From Holothuria scabra (lineage: Eukaryota > Echinodermata > Holothuroidea > Aspidochirotida > Holothuriidae): a DNA stretch of 64,000 bases. Below the pieces are notes generated by a model that saw nothing but the letters and a program-made list of their open reading frames with translations, searched no databases and had not been told where the DNA came from. This document shows, piece by piece, positions 9,421 to 21,000 of the stretch. Both the position numbers and the translations under genes were made by a program. The DNA lies in assembly GCA_037179385.1 (NCBI GenBank), contig CM074189.1:23497648-23561647 (forward strand), read 5' to 3'. The first letter of the stretch is position 1, and each line of letters begins with the position of its first letter.

Positions 9421-12378
9421 ACTATATAGACGAATCCGATCAGCTCTGGTGTTTGGTGACTGTAGACAACTATTGGTGGGGTCCATCAACCTTCAACCGT
9501 CCTCATATATTGTCTACATGAATTTCAAACTCTCGTATTCAGTGAAATTGAAGAATCAATATACAACTTTAGTTTACAACCACCCATGAAATATGGGCGG
9601 CCAAAAGGGCAAAAAAGACAAAGTGCAAAATATTCATTTTAATTTCAAAAATAAAGTTTAAAGGTAAAAATATTCTAAGTAAAATATTTAAAATTAAAAT
9701 AAGCAATGATTACATTTCAAAAGCGAGCAATATGTATTACTTCCCCAAAACAAATTAAAAAAAAAACACTAAAAGTAGTTATAATTAATCTTAAAATTAA
9801 CCCATTACCGGTTTATCTAAATGAAATATCAAAGCCTCCGCCCCCAAATAAATAAAAAATGGAAAACAAATAAAAAGAAATAAAATAAAAACGCAAATAG
9901 AAACGCAATTTTGTGTTTTTGTTTTATCTTGTGTTTTAATTGTATTCCTTGTTAACTCTTTTTTTGAAATTTATTTGAGTTCCTTAATAGTTATTTGAAA
10001 TCGTCTTTTTTGCCCTTTTGGCGTGCTATAGGTGGCCAAAAGGGCAAAAAAGACAATTTGCGAAAAAGACAAACTGCGAAAAAGACGACTCGTGAAAAAT
10101 AATGAGGGCGTCCTGAGACTGATGGATTCAGAGCACCTAAATATGCTTGGAAATATGCTTGGAAAGCGCATTAGATATCCAAACCCCCACAGCCAGCTAA
10201 AGCTTCCGCGAAGACTTGCTTGCAGCCATACACTCCCCTGTTGAGGAGCATGTAGCAAGACAGTACGCACATCAGTGGGCAGTCTGAGTCGATCAGGGAG
10301 GTGTTATTAGCTAACAACACCTTAATGGTGTGATAACGTTTTCTCTCGGCCACCAAACAATCACCAAACAATCACCAAACAATCAGAGGTTGAGCAAGGG
10401 ATTAATATGAAAGTGTGGGGGACTTTTTCACCATTTGTGGTGGAAGGGGAAACGGCGTTGTCAGAATTTTCGTCACGGAGGGGGGAGGGGATAAGTTTTG
10501 TGATCGTTGGCATGAGGGAGGGGTCTACGGGGACGGAGATAAGCCTAAGGGGTCTTCCCCTCTCTTTTGGAAATTGTTTTAAAAACTGAATGCCCTCAGA
10601 TTCTATTTGGAACAAAAAGTGAGAATTGCTAGGTTAGTTTCCTTCTAAAAATTTCGTTTTCTTGGGCGATAATTGCTGTGTTCCATCTTTTTTGAAAAGT
10701 GAGGGTGCTTTTTGAAGAAGTCTGAGGGGGCGTCCCACGCCCCTCCTGCCAAGGATCCACGCCCAAGAATTAGCCCGCTTTGGATGGGTAGTTTGTCGGA
10801 ACTCCTTCCTTTGGAGTCCCACACCTGTGATAGACAACACTAGACCCTTTGGGGCCAATAAAGTGAGAACGTTATGTCACCATGGTAACATTCCCATAAG
10901 GGATCCCTAGAGACCTAACATGCGCCATTGTATGGGACCATGATATGAACTTGCAACCAAAATTTGTAAGGGGTTCATTTTTTCCGGGCCAGCACATATA
11001 CCCATAAGGTCCATACGGGATAAACCTGCCCCCTAATTGGGTAGTTGCCACGTAGGACCCTGAACTATCCCATGGGTCATATGGACATATATGGGCTGGA
11101 CCATTTGAGCACCATGGGACTTCACAGGAACCTTAATTCTCAGCCCGCCAGTTTATGCATGAAAAACTACCCATCCAAAGCGGGCTAATTCTTGGGCGTG
11201 GATTCTTGGGGGGAGGGGCGTGGGACACCCCCTCACTTTTTTGGTAGGGGGACATCTTCAAAAAGCACCCTCACTTTTCCAAAAATGACGGGAAACACAG
11301 CAATAATTGCCCAGGAAAACAAAAATAGAGGGGGGGACCCCTTATACTTACCCGTCCCTTTAGACCCCTCCCTCATGCCAACGATCACAAAACTTACCCC
11401 CCCCTCCGCGACGAAAATTCTGACAACGCCGTTTCCCTTTCCACCACAAATGGTGAAAAAGTCCCCCACACTTTCATATGATTCCCTTCCTCAACCCCTT
11501 AACTGATTACTTTGCGGGCCGCGAGAAAACGTTATCACTCCATGGAGGTTTTAATAGCAAATTATCCCTCCCTGATCAACTCAGACTGCCCACTGATGTG
11601 CGTACTGCCTTGCTACATGCTCCTCAACAAAGGGAGTGTATGGCTGCAGGCAAGTCTTCGCGCTGGCTTTAACTGGTTGTGCGGGTTTGGATATCTAATG
11701 CGCTTTCCAAGCATATTTATAGAGATATAGGTGCTCTGAATCCATCAATCTCAGGACGCCCTCATTATTTTTCACGAATCGTCTTTTTTGCAGTTTGTCT
11801 TTTTCGCAAATTGTCTTTTTTGCCCTTTTGGCCACCTATAGCACGCCAAAAGGGCAAAAAAGACGATTTCAAATAACTATTAAGGAACCCGAATAAAATA
11901 AAATAAAATAAAAAAAAAGTTAACGGGAAATAAAATGAAAACACAAGATAAAACAAAACACAAAATTGCGTTTCTATTTGCGTTTTTATTTTATTTCTTT
12001 TAATTTGTTTTCCATTTTTTTTTATTTATTGGGGGGCTTTGACATTTCATTTAGATAAAACGGTAATGTGTTAATTTTAAGATTACATTTAACTGCTTTT
12101 AGTGTTTTTTAATTTGTTTTGGGGACGTAATACATATTTCTCGTTTTTTAAAATGTAATCATTGCTTATTTTATTTTTAAACTTCTCACTTAGAATATTT
12201 TTTTACCTTTAAACTTTATTTTTGAAATTAAAATGAATATTTTGCCATTTGTCTTTTTTGCCCTTTTGGCCACCCATAATGAAACACGTAAGCAAGGAAA
12301 TTCAAAGATTGAAAAGTGATAGACCTCAATTATGACCGACTGAAATCAGACCATCACTGGCGGTCCGGATTCGCAGTT
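9421..12378. mobile_element. MITE family D, copy 1, split by a giant foldback
   Basis: The left part (9421-9597) begins CTATATAGACGAATCCGAT. The right part (12279-12378) ends GGTCCGGATTCG. Intact relatives are at 29768-30037 and, reversed, 58797-59073. They share GTGACTGTAGACA..GTCCATCA and AGACCTCA..TATG.CCGACT blocks. In this copy the sequence is interrupted just after ACCACCCATGAAA by the foldback at 9592-12278. Confidence 0.75.
9592..12278. mobile_element. Giant nested foldback (palindromic) element, 2.7 kb
   Basis: The ends read TATGGGCGGCCAAAAGGGCA and, reversed, TATGGGTGGCCAAAAGGGCA. The flanking 6 bp ATGAAA occurs on both sides as a target duplication. The arms (about 9592-10860 and 11160-12278) are reverse complements over most of their length. 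Within each arm the end motif recurs as a small palindrome (about 10008-10050 and 11815-11860), so an inner foldback (about 10030-11840) sits inside an outer one with the same ends. Short open frames in the arms mirror one another and resemble no transposase. The unpaired centre is about 10860-11160. Confidence 0.8.
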
Positions 12379-15349
12379 ATTGCCTTAAAAAGAATAACCT
12401 TTTTGACTTAATGCTTTCACAGATTCTTTCGTCACTAAGTATACACGCATCGTATTGTAAGATTTTTTTCCTTTTTCGTTTCCATAATATTAGGCCTTCC
12501 AAGAATTATTTCAAAAAGTTATTTATATGTATTAATCAGTCATTAGGCACAATAGCAGTTTTAAATTGAACATCAATGTTAGTCAGAATTGCAAGAATTT
12601 ACCAGAATATGACTATTTCGCATGAGAAAAACATTGCAATGGCTGTAAGCCGTACATTCGACAGGATAACAACTAGTAATATCGATTGCAATGACTGTCT
12701 CAAGACAATTGGCCACAAACAAATAACAGAGAAATTATTTTAAAAAAAGAAAACTTTCAGTTTTTATTCTTTATCGCCCTACCATTTTACTTTAGTTTTT
12801 GGATGACCTAAGAGTACGTGCGACAAGATTGCGAAAAGGTACAGGTTGCGAAAAGGTACAGGGGGGATTTATCAAGGGGGCAGATGAGTAAAATCTATTA
12901 CGTCAACGGCGAGTAGAAATTTCTCGGGTGTTTAATAACCAAGGTGTTTTTTCTCCCGCCAAAGTTCCTGCATCGTCTGTGGACCTGTTTGAAGGGACAA
13001 TATTGCAGTCACCCAATCTTGGATAAGTCTATTATTGACTTGAATCTACGAACAGGTTATATCTTGTTTCAGGAATGGCTTTTGAGATTCATGGGACAAT
13101 ATTTTCCTTTAATTATGAAAATTACCAGGATTATCGGCTTGTTTTACCTTGAATCTCAGCTGCAAATTCCTTCTGAGAGCATATGGGGTAAAGTCGTTTG
13201 AAAGCAAAAGGTTTCAAAACGGAAACCCATTGGAAAAAACATTGAGGATTGAAAGTGTCACTTTTGGTTGTTGATGGAAATTAGACAAGTTGCAAAGGGA
13301 ATTATAAAAGTGCACTTTCCATAGGACAAACCTCTTTAGAAATCCTTCAAAACCATTTGAAACACATTGGAACCTTTTTGAAGAATGAAATTTGTTTCAC
13401 GCTGAAGGGATTTACTCGCTGGATATGGAATATTTTAATCCTAAAACATCATAAAAGACACTCTTGAGAAGAATGAATACAAAATTGTGAGGTTAAGCTG
13501 TTGTTTCAAACAAGTTTTGAGTGAATGATATTACCTTTTAATAGAACTAAAAAGTAAGGCAAAAATAGATTTTCGGTGTTTGAATGTAAATGGCTGCTAA
13601 AATTGGTTTTGTTTTGAATGGACTTTGTTAAGACATTTAAAGAGGAACATTGAGTTGGTTCATGGAATTCAAGAAATTTTTCGAAACCTCCTGTTAAGCT
13701 TTTTCACATACCAATAACAAATGGTCACGCTTAGACAATCCCCATATCTTACTACGCTTAACTGTTTTATGAGTGAGTACCTCACTTAGTTGTTCAATGC
13801 AGTTTTAAAAAAAATCGGGACCAGACACATTTTCAAATTAAACAAAAAAACTGCTGCAAGTCCGACAGTGCACGCCAAACCTCAAAATTTTACCTTTTTT
13901 CCATAATTATTGGATATATAACTTGAACAATTATTCCAATTATAAGCATTGCCATACGGAACCCCTTTTACTCTGATTAAGTTGTCAAAATTAACTCAAA
14001 TTCGGCATATTTGTTAACTAAGTACTTTCTCAATAAGTGTAAGTGTACATGATTGTTGAGACGAAACATTTTTCTTTGCAAAACTACACTATTGCAGTCT
14101 GGAATCTGGAACCTCAGATATCGTTTTAATTCTTGCAACCGAGAATGGGAAAAGTAAATGTTTAGCCTATAAATTTTTGAAGGACATGAGTAAATTTTAT
14201 TACATGCTACTTGTAGTAACAAAATGTATTTCTTAAAAAGTAACAATTTTAATTTGCTCAAATTGGTCTTACTTATAGGACATCCATATACGCTAACTTT
14301 GTTTAGGCGATTTTAGCCTACAAGACTGCCTGATTATTTATTAACAGCAAACATTTTACCTCAAAATCCAAAATTGTAAAATAAAGAAACTCACCTTTTT
14401 TAGTAATTGGATTCCGTTGGTTATAGAGATTTAGATAAAACTAGAATTTAGAGAGGGCATTCCATTTATATAACAATAATTGGATTTGATATCAATTTGA
14501 AACGATCGCGAACATTTCAAGTGACTCGTTGAGACGTCTGCCATGCTTACAAATGTCTTGCTGGTAGGGCAGCCAGAATGATATTTCGTATAGGGTGTAA
14601 CACTGAAGTTAAAAGCCCCGCCCTTTTCTTAACTTCCGGAGAAAAACTCTGTAAAAAATGACTTGTAATAGTTGACAACCAGCTGACGACCGACGAGATA
14701 TCTGTTGGTTTTTTGACCGACAGTGGGCGTGGCAAACCAAAACATGACCACAAGTGAAAACACTCTGTAGGCTGGTATAGGTTTAACTTTTGTGAATCAT
14801 GGAGCCTGTATGCCAGAGTGAGCCTTGGGGAAACATCGGCGAGATTCACCCTCTCTTTTCTACTTGTGTCCAGGCGCTAAAGAGACAGGCTTATAATACT
14901 AATTTCCCAATCCTGCTCCCGTGCAGAGGCAGCCATTACGGGGGATATGTCACCCTAAATTTTAGAGGGGACATCATATCACCCCCCTCCCCCACTCAAT
15001 ATTTGAGGCATGAAGAAACAGTATCTGTAGTCGGTTCATTGTGACATATTTGTTATAATTAGTAGAAAAAAGGAAATATCTTGCAACTTTGCAACATTTT
15101 GGTCATTTAAAATTTTCATTTCTGTTTCTAAACAACAAAAATCTTGCATTATGTAAAATTTTGAGTGTCTCTATGCTAAGTTCGGGGAAGTCAAGGGGAT
15201 AAATCGCCGCAATCCAGTGTCTTGGAGGTGCCCTTAAAGAAAGACAGCCATCGACCAATTTGTTGGAAGAAAACAAAATTTCTAATCGCTGAATGAAACA
15301 AAGCCAAAATGTGCAGGGTAGCTCACACTATTAAACATACACACAGAGA
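12379..15349. other. No gene recognised; repeat J fragment included
   Basis: AT-rich sequence without a supported exon. About 13140-13420 matches a repeat (J) also seen at 27780-28110, sharing TTTTGGTTGTTGATGGAAAT and AACCATTTGAAA blocks. Open frames at 12944-13201, 13977-14261 and 14547-14849 show no domain. Confidence 0.5.
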
Positions 15350-15440
15350 TCTCAGTACTGCCGCAACTGGAAAAAGGCATTGGCCGACTCGACTTGAACC
15401 CATAGGTTGGAAACTGGGCCGTTAAACTCTATCTATCTAA
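15350..15440 (+). mobile_element. SINE-like repeat S2 fragment
   Basis: CCGCAACTGGAAAAAGGCA...TTGGAAACTGGGCCGTTAAACTC matches the body of the repeat at 26150-26640 and its reverse complement at 46740-46866, 49195-49475 and 61640-61850. Only the 3' body is present. Confidence 0.6.
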
Positions 15441-16645
15441 CTCACCCAATACGAACTGCACATTGGACTTGTGCGCGCATAAAGATAATTTCGTGAAAAA
15501 TGTTCAGTATTGGGGTTTGCTTTCTCACAGGAAGACCGTAGGGATATAAATAAGTCAGAGAAAACCGGAATCGTCTGGGATGAGGGCGGGAAACATTCTT
15601 CCATTTCCTTAACACATGAACCATTTTTTAAACAAAACTCCATTTTTTTTTGACTCGCTTTGCGAGTACGCTTCAACTGTTTCATTCGGTATATTGTTTG
15701 GGGGAGATCATCGCTTCCGTCTGCAGATAACCTCTAAAGTTTTTCTAAATCTCAATTTGGCCCGAGGTTGATAGGGTGTATTCTTTCACAACACCTTGCC
15801 TCATCTGACAGCTGCTTTTTACTATGACAAATAAATTTCGTGAACCTATTTGTGCCGTGTTTGAAACAAACTTGAACCGTATTTGAAACCTGGTTTTAAC
15901 GTTACCATTTCATCTCTGACACATTATCGTATTGGCATGTCGTTAAATCTGAGGCTCTAGCAGATTAACATAAATTAGCCTTCACTATATTTTACGTAAA
16001 CTGTTGGTTTATTGTTGAATATATACCTGAAAACACACACAAATTTTAATTGCCGCTTTTAACTGCAGCCTTCCCTGAGGCTATGCACGACCTAAGTGAT
16101 AGCTTCCCAAACTTTTTTATTTTCATAACCTGGTAGGTTTTCTTTCTTTTGTGATCGTCGTCATCTTTCAGTTTTATTGGGGGTGCAAGAGAGAGTGCTC
16201 CCCTCCAGTAGTTGTATTAAAACATGTTTAAATTTTCCATCACTTTTTCCAAAAATCAGCTTAAAAGCGCCCCTGCAGGCCATCTTCGTCCCCTCGCTCC
16301 TGACCGAAATCCCTAGCTCCGACCATGGAAGTACTACCTCGGGGGTAGTACTTCCATGCTCCAACACCGTTTGTCACAACTTAGGCTGCACTATGGCAAC
16401 TGTACTTTTAAGTTGACTTAAAATTAACAAAACAATGACCCGTGATCGCCGTCTTACATTGCGATTGGTTACCAGTGTACGGTGGAGGTTGTCCAGCTTC
16501 ATCTGTGTGGAATCTTTACCCGTCGACTAAATATTCAGAAAATCGCATTCAGCAATAATAGTAGCACAAAATTTCAGTTTCGTCTAACCTTGCAGAGCTC
16601 TTCATGTTCTCAGGTAGCCTAAACAATCAGTTCAGTACTGTCTCT
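15441..16645. other. No gene recognised
   Basis: Open frames at 15437-15685 and 16177-16416 lack domains or splice context. A short palindrome with CCATGGAAGTACTACC sits at about 16322-16357. Nothing else is supported. Confidence 0.5.
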
Positions 16646-17046
16646 AACATAACATAACATAACATAACAGGTTCAAGGGCAAAGGAGGGCTGTAAAGGCC
16701 CCATAAGATGCCCTGTAATCCAAAAACCCCCCAAAACAAAGCAAACCACCAACACCTAAAGAGCCCAGAAAGATTAGATTCTACCACAGTCATGGAAAAA
16801 CTTGTCAATATTAACCTTAAAACGGTGCACTGATGTGGAGTTAACAACCCACTCAGGCAGGCTATTCCACTCACTAACAACCCTATGAGAGAAACTGAAC
16901 TTCCTAATGTCAAGTCTAGCAAAAGACTTTTCAAGCTTTTTGCAATGGCCTCTAACCCGAGGATTACTCTGGACCTTTAAATAACTGCAAGAGAGTGTTA
17001 GAGTGTTCGAGGTATAAAGTGATTGGATCCATATTCCTTGTGACAA
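16646..17046 (-). pseudogene. 5'-truncated CR1-like retrotransposon 3' end
   Basis: The minus strand reads into the same C-terminal tail as the element at 35746-39241 (ARLDIRKFSFSHRVV, FKVNIDKFF, then a stop). The same 3' UTR and a terminal (TTATG)n-type tail follow, seen as AACATAACATAACATAACA at 16648-16668. Only the last 100 or so codons remain. 5' truncation is the usual outcome of target-primed reverse transcription. Confidence 0.85.
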
Positions 17047-18020
17047 TCTAATCAGTCAGACCCCAGCAGCATTGTGCCGTAAATTCTTTTTCCAAAGCCT
17101 CCGCCCGACTCTCTGGGGAAGAGCGAAACCAAAAATACTCCCGAATTTAGTAACTTTTCAGATTTCAATTTTTGATTAGCATTTCAACACTGTTTAGTTT
17201 CTTGTTCACTTTGCAGAGAAGCATACGACTATTTTGAACCGAAGATGTTATACAATAGCCATTGGCGCAAACCCGGGGGGGGGGGGCAAGGGGGGCCTTC
17301 GCCCCCTCAAGTGGAAAAGTGGGGGGCCAAATCGTAATTTGGGCCCCCCCCAAAAAAAAAAAATGAGTAGACCTAAAAATATGGTCACCTTTTTCCTTTT
17401 TTTTTTTTCATTCGAAAACAATTATTCTAGAGCTTTGGAAACGCCAGAACACAAGAGCTTCCGGGGGCTTCGCCCCCTGGACCCCCACAGGGGCTTTGCC
17501 CCTGGATCCCACCAGGAGTCCTTTGGGGCTTCGCGCTCACGGTGCCCGCCAAGCGTGCACAGTTTAGTACTCATGGGCACATCATAAGCATTTTCGCCCC
17601 CTCCCCCACTCTCAAACAGAGATTTGCGCTCCTGCAGCTTTACTAAAAGCTATTTGGTTAACTTATCAGCATTTTTAACCGAAAGGGCAAAAACATTCGC
17701 TCAGAAATATGTGCCACACTTCTTGATATATTTCAATCACAGCATCTTCCACATTTTGACAATTACATACTGTTACTGAAAATAAATTTTACAACTTACG
17801 AGGAAAAATGAATGACATGATTCTCAAGAGCCATTCATGAAATTATACAATTCGATTTCACTGCATGACCACCCAACATACTCTGTAAGGGTGGTGGTAT
17901 TCTACTATGTCAGTTTATAACAGTGACAACAAGAACTGTGGCGTACTTGCACTTTTGACTATTTCAAAGGAAGTCGTACTCGAGTATATAGTACTAGTGG
18001 CCGTAGTTTTCTTATTCAAA
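17047..18020. other. MRPL40 upstream region with GC-rich repeat
   Basis: A GC-rich CTTCGCCCCC / GGGGCTTTGCCCC repeat lies at about 17455-17560, resembling 3970-4075, with G and C runs around 17275-17350. The last 100 bases before the MRPL40 start carry a GGAAGT ETS-like core near 17969 and no TATA box I would defend. The transcription start is not determined. Confidence 0.45.
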
Positions 18021-18064
18021 ATGGCCACCTCCACTGTGCAAATCCTGAAATCTGCCTTTGTAAG
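18021..18064 (+). CDS. MRPL40 exon 1
   Basis: Start codon at 18021 in a good context (A at -3, G at +4). It encodes 14 residues plus two bases and ends GTAAG|GTAAAA. Found by requiring phase 2 into exon 2; the only weakly conserved exon. Confidence 0.75.
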
Positions 18065-21000
18065 GTAAAAGAATGATAATCACTTGATGTTTGGATTTTC
18101 CAGCGACGTTCACTCATGCCTATTGCAATTTAACCGAACGGGTATAATTAAGTCAATCTAGGTAGTCTTAGTTCTGGGCTTGGAGGATCTGGCTAGCCAC
18201 CAGACTATGGCCCAATACTAGCCAGGTAGCCTAACTTAGGCTTAATAATAAGGCGTAGCCTAACGTTAGGCCGTAGTGTATAACTTAAAGATAAAGCCTT
18301 ACGTTAGGCATAGACTAGCCTCAAGCTTCACTCCCGAACAAAAATAAATGAAACAAGTCACCTTCTCCGTTCTTTAAATGTTGCATACAATATGTAAAGT
18401 CTATCACAGTATCAGATATGCCTAGGACACATCCCTGAAGATCCTCAAACTAGGTAGCTAGGCAAAAGGAGCAAGTGGTACAGTGGTAACGAACTGCGTC
18501 TTCCAGTCATGAGGTCGTGAGTTCAAGTCCCAGCTCCGACATCAAAATTGTCGTCTAGTTTTCTGGGTTGTAGTTAATCTGCTATCCCTTAATCATAGAC
18601 GTTAAACTGTGAGTTTGTCTCTCACGAGACTGGCGTTGCCAGCTTGGCGCTAATACCCCTTCATTGAGGCGTTGCCGAGTTCCCGCAAGGGAGGATCAAA
18701 TGAAAACAAACAAACAAACAAACAGGCCTATAGCCTAGGCTAGGCTAGAGGGGGGTTACAAATGGAGTTTCAGAATGAGAGATTGTGACTGAATTTTGTC
18801 ACAGCATTGATCAGCAATTATTTCATTTTTTGTCAGGAATGGTGAGAACTCTTGTACAAGAATCAGGAGAGGCATAGGCCAATGGGTTACCATGAATATA
18901 TAGCCTAGGCATGAAGGCATTAGGCCTACATAAAGTGGGCAAATGGAGACTGTTGGAAGAGCAATGATATTGTCGATGTTGTTTCTCACAAGGTTCGCCT
19001 TTTTGCAGATGATTGTGTCTGTTACCGTATTATTGAGACCGATGACGATTGTCGCAAACTTCAGGATGATATCAAGCAGTTGGGGCTGTGGGCTTCTACC
19101 TGGGGCATGAGATTTCAGCCCACTAAGTGTAGCTTTATTACTTTTGCTCAGAAAAAAAGACCTATATTTTTTAGGTATGTTCGAAATAGGATTTAGCTCC
19201 CAAGGGTAGATAGTATTGGGTATCTAGGAATTACCATCACTAAAGATCTAAACTGGGATAAGCATATCCAGAATATCTGTAACAAGGGAAATAAAATTCT
19301 TGGTATTTTGTATAGAAACCTATCTTCCTGCCCTGGTGATGTCAAGTTAATGGCTTATAAAGGAATTCTTCGTCATGTGCTGAAGTACGCCAGTACTGTT
19401 TGGGACCCTCACCAGGTTTACCTGTGTGACAAGCTTGAGAGCATACAAAAACTGTCAGCTAGATTCATTGCCTCTGACTGTTCTAGAGAGTCAGGATCAG
19501 TGACCAGTCTCCTTAAGGAACTAAACCTTTTGCCCTTAACCAATAGATGGAGACAAAGTAGATTAGATTGATCCTTTTTTCCCAAAGATGTGTTTGGCCT
19601 GGCTCTCATACCTGTTTATTGTCTCCAGCGGCCTACCTGTAAAACCCGTTTAATGCACAACTTCCATTTCTGTCTCCCACATACTAGTTCAAACTGTTAT
19701 AAATTTAGTTTTCTGCCTGGAACCATCAAGGATTGGAATCGCCTTCCCCTCAATGTAATGAAGGTTGCCTCTGTCCATAAGGACCCTGTCACTTATATTA
19801 TTGGGCATATTAGCCTTTTTAACCTCTTGACGCATGCATGGTGAAAGAATGCCCTTTGGATGTGTCACCTTTTTGAAGAAGAGGAAGAGTTTGGGATGGG
19901 GCAAGGAAAGTAAACTTACAGATTCAGAATATCTTTAACAGGTGGAAACTGAAATGAACAATTACTGAACATTTCAGCTATTGACCTGGATGCGTTCGGC
20001 TCCATTACCAAAGACCAATGCATATTCTACCGGACGTGGAGTGTTGGCTGTATGTGGAGATCCTGTAGGCCTACATGAATGTTTACAGTATACTAGGAAA
20101 GTAGGCTGGTGAGCACCACAATGGCATTGGGATAACACACACTTTACATAGTACAGTTAAGTTGCATACACAATTCACACAAAGCCAAACTTAGCAGCAG
20201 GGTAAATACTGAATTATTGCACATGAGAAGGTTATACACAATGCTGAGTTGAACAGCCAAACAAGGCTGAATGCCGATTAAATGTGACCAAAACAGTAAC
20301 TGAAACTTTCAGCTCTTCTGATTCAAAACACCCTCCCTTCAAGCGCAACTTGCATGTAATGGCTTCTGTGTAGTACTCTGTATATGCTAAAATAGCCATT
20401 CAGCATAGATTTTGCGAGTACATAAATGTAGATGTAGACGGTGCAGTTCAAGCCAGCCTAAAAAATTCCTATATTCTGTAGGGAGTGTGCATCACAGAAG
20501 AGCGATTAGGTATCCAATAGGGGGAGTATCTCGTACTGGCCAAATATGTTATGAGTACATAGTCCAAAAATGCTGCGCATCTCAGAACATGGAAATGACC
20601 TGGCATGAACTGAATTTAGTTGAACTTTGAGACAAAACTATGAATTGATACTCAAAAGAAACAAGTATTTATGTCAAAGGGCATTGTAAAATGGTTACCG
20701 TTTTGGGTACCCGTTTAATGCATGACCTTCATGTCTGTCTCCCACATAGCAGTACTAACTGTTATAAATTTAGCTTCCTGCCTCGAACCATTAAGGATTG
20801 GAATCGTCTCCCCCTCAATGTAATGAGGGTTGCCTCTGTCCATAAGGACCCTGTTACTTATATTACTGGGCATATTTAGCCTCTCGACCCATGCATGGGG
20901 AAGAATGTCGTTTGCATGTGTCACCTTTTATGAAGAAGAAGATGCCCAGGTCAATCACATGAAAAGCCCCACAATAGAGTCAGATGTCTGAGTCAAGCGG

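Noticed and set aside
9971..10371. Open frames in the arms of the giant foldback as transposase remnants
   Set aside because: The mirror arm gives equivalent frames on the other strand, they are short, and no catalytic motif is visible.
12944..13201. 85-codon plus-strand open frame
   Set aside because: It overlaps the repeat J neighbourhood, has no domain and no splice context.
18468..18540. Functional tRNA gene
   Set aside because: A and B box-like motifs are present, but the stems are imperfect and the sequence continues into a SINE body and AAAC tail.
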